64,000 bases of DNA, from contig CAVSPO010000002.1 in the NCBI GenBank assembly GCA_963730005.1, positions 10,699 to 74,698 of the forward strand, read 5' to 3'. Positions 63,765 through 64,000 of this stretch are shown here, piece after piece. The notes beneath the pieces are model-generated. The model saw only the letters and a list, made by a program, of their open reading frames with translations, was not told where the DNA came from and did no database searches. Position 1 is the first letter of the stretch. The number at the start of each line of letters is the position of its first letter. This stretch comes from CAVSPO01 sp963730005 (GTDB taxonomy: Bacteria > Actinomycetota > Actinomycetes > Propionibacteriales > Propionibacteriaceae). Made by a program: the position numbers and the translations under genes.

Positions 63765-64000
63765 GACTCGCCGGCCTGGCCGCTGTCTTCGTCTACCTTG
63801 TTGTCGATGGCGACGTCGTGAGCCTCACCGTGATGCCGCGGGGGTTCTGGAACGTGGCGGCCAGGCCACACACCACGAAGGCGACGACGATGCCGCCAGC
63901 CGGGCTGCATGGCCTGGTTCAGGGCAGGAAAGCGCAGCAGCAGGCTGAGCGCGGCGGCCCCCAGCGCGACGATCAACACCGGCCGCGACTTCTTCGCCGG
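63761..64000 (-). pseudogene. azlC: AzlC-family permease, C-terminal part only (right edge)
   Basis: The visible C-terminus includes VLIVALGAAALSLLLRFPAL, NQAMQPG, and (after a shift near 63900) GIVVAFVVCGLAATFQNPRG, then the original end NKVDEDSGQAGES whose TGA overlaps the azlD ATG. AzlC is the large subunit of the branched-chain amino acid exporter. The gene continues beyond the window. Confidence 0.65.

Overview
This window looks like a chromosomal segment of a high-GC actinobacterium. GC-rich third codon positions, a mycoredoxin-like glutaredoxin, a DinB/DUF664 protein and a DUF222 (13E12-type) HNH gene all point that way. A Propionibacteriales-like background is my guess, because no rRNA, tRNA or other marker gene is present to fix the genus. 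I see no tRNA, rRNA, CRISPR array or transposase.

Layout. 0-19 kb is ordinary, intact housekeeping and stress content: a polysaccharide-deacetylase lipoprotein (cut by the left edge), a glutamine amidotransferase, a YbdK-type carboxylate-amine ligase, two EamA exporters, an ABC exporter, a Fur/PerR regulator with catalase katA, RidA, an AEC transporter, a threonine aldolase, an alpha/beta hydrolase, a secreted DUF2202 protein beside a two-component system, an arsR-permease-thioredoxin operon, a TRIC-like channel, ogt and DinB. 19.2-27 kb carries an OpuC/ProVWX-type osmoprotectant ABC operon, a GT4 glycosyltransferase and an NMT1/THI5-type ABC operon. Many of these genes are broken by single-base indels although their protein motifs are perfectly kept. 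27-29 kb has a PlsC-like acyltransferase and PPK2.

29.1-41.8 kb is a distinct block. It holds a large LuxR/LAL ATPase regulator, LapA-like, DUF1269, DUF6325, SHOCT, SLC13, membrane GDPD, PF04020-like, HdeD and double-META proteins, plus two broken or chimeric fragments (an orphan M17 aminopeptidase N-domain, and a DUF389-to-arylsulfatase fusion). Three of its divergent promoter regions share one palindrome, ATCACCCG-N3-CGGGTGAT, which suggests a local, apparently undescribed envelope-stress regulon. Leucine codon choice there also leans to CTC rather than CTG in the genes I sampled.

41.9-57 kb returns to intact core-like genes: a GH13 branching enzyme followed by a UvrB-independent UvrA-like protein, an ArfB-like release factor, pdxS-pdxT, a Ca2+/cation antiporter, a frameshifted DUF222 HNH gene, hrpB, zupT, a cupin, and a TMEM165/GDT1 exporter under a yybP-ykoY (manganese) riboswitch. 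57.2-64 kb is again full of frameshifts: trhA (hemolysin III), a GT2 glycosyltransferase, a GH114 polygalactosaminidase-like gene, a GH3 beta-glucosidase and azlCD. The indels cluster in patches while 27-50 kb is clean and motifs survive on both sides of every break. I therefore read them mainly as unpolished sequence error rather than true gene decay. Coordinates of those genes are reconstructions across frames.
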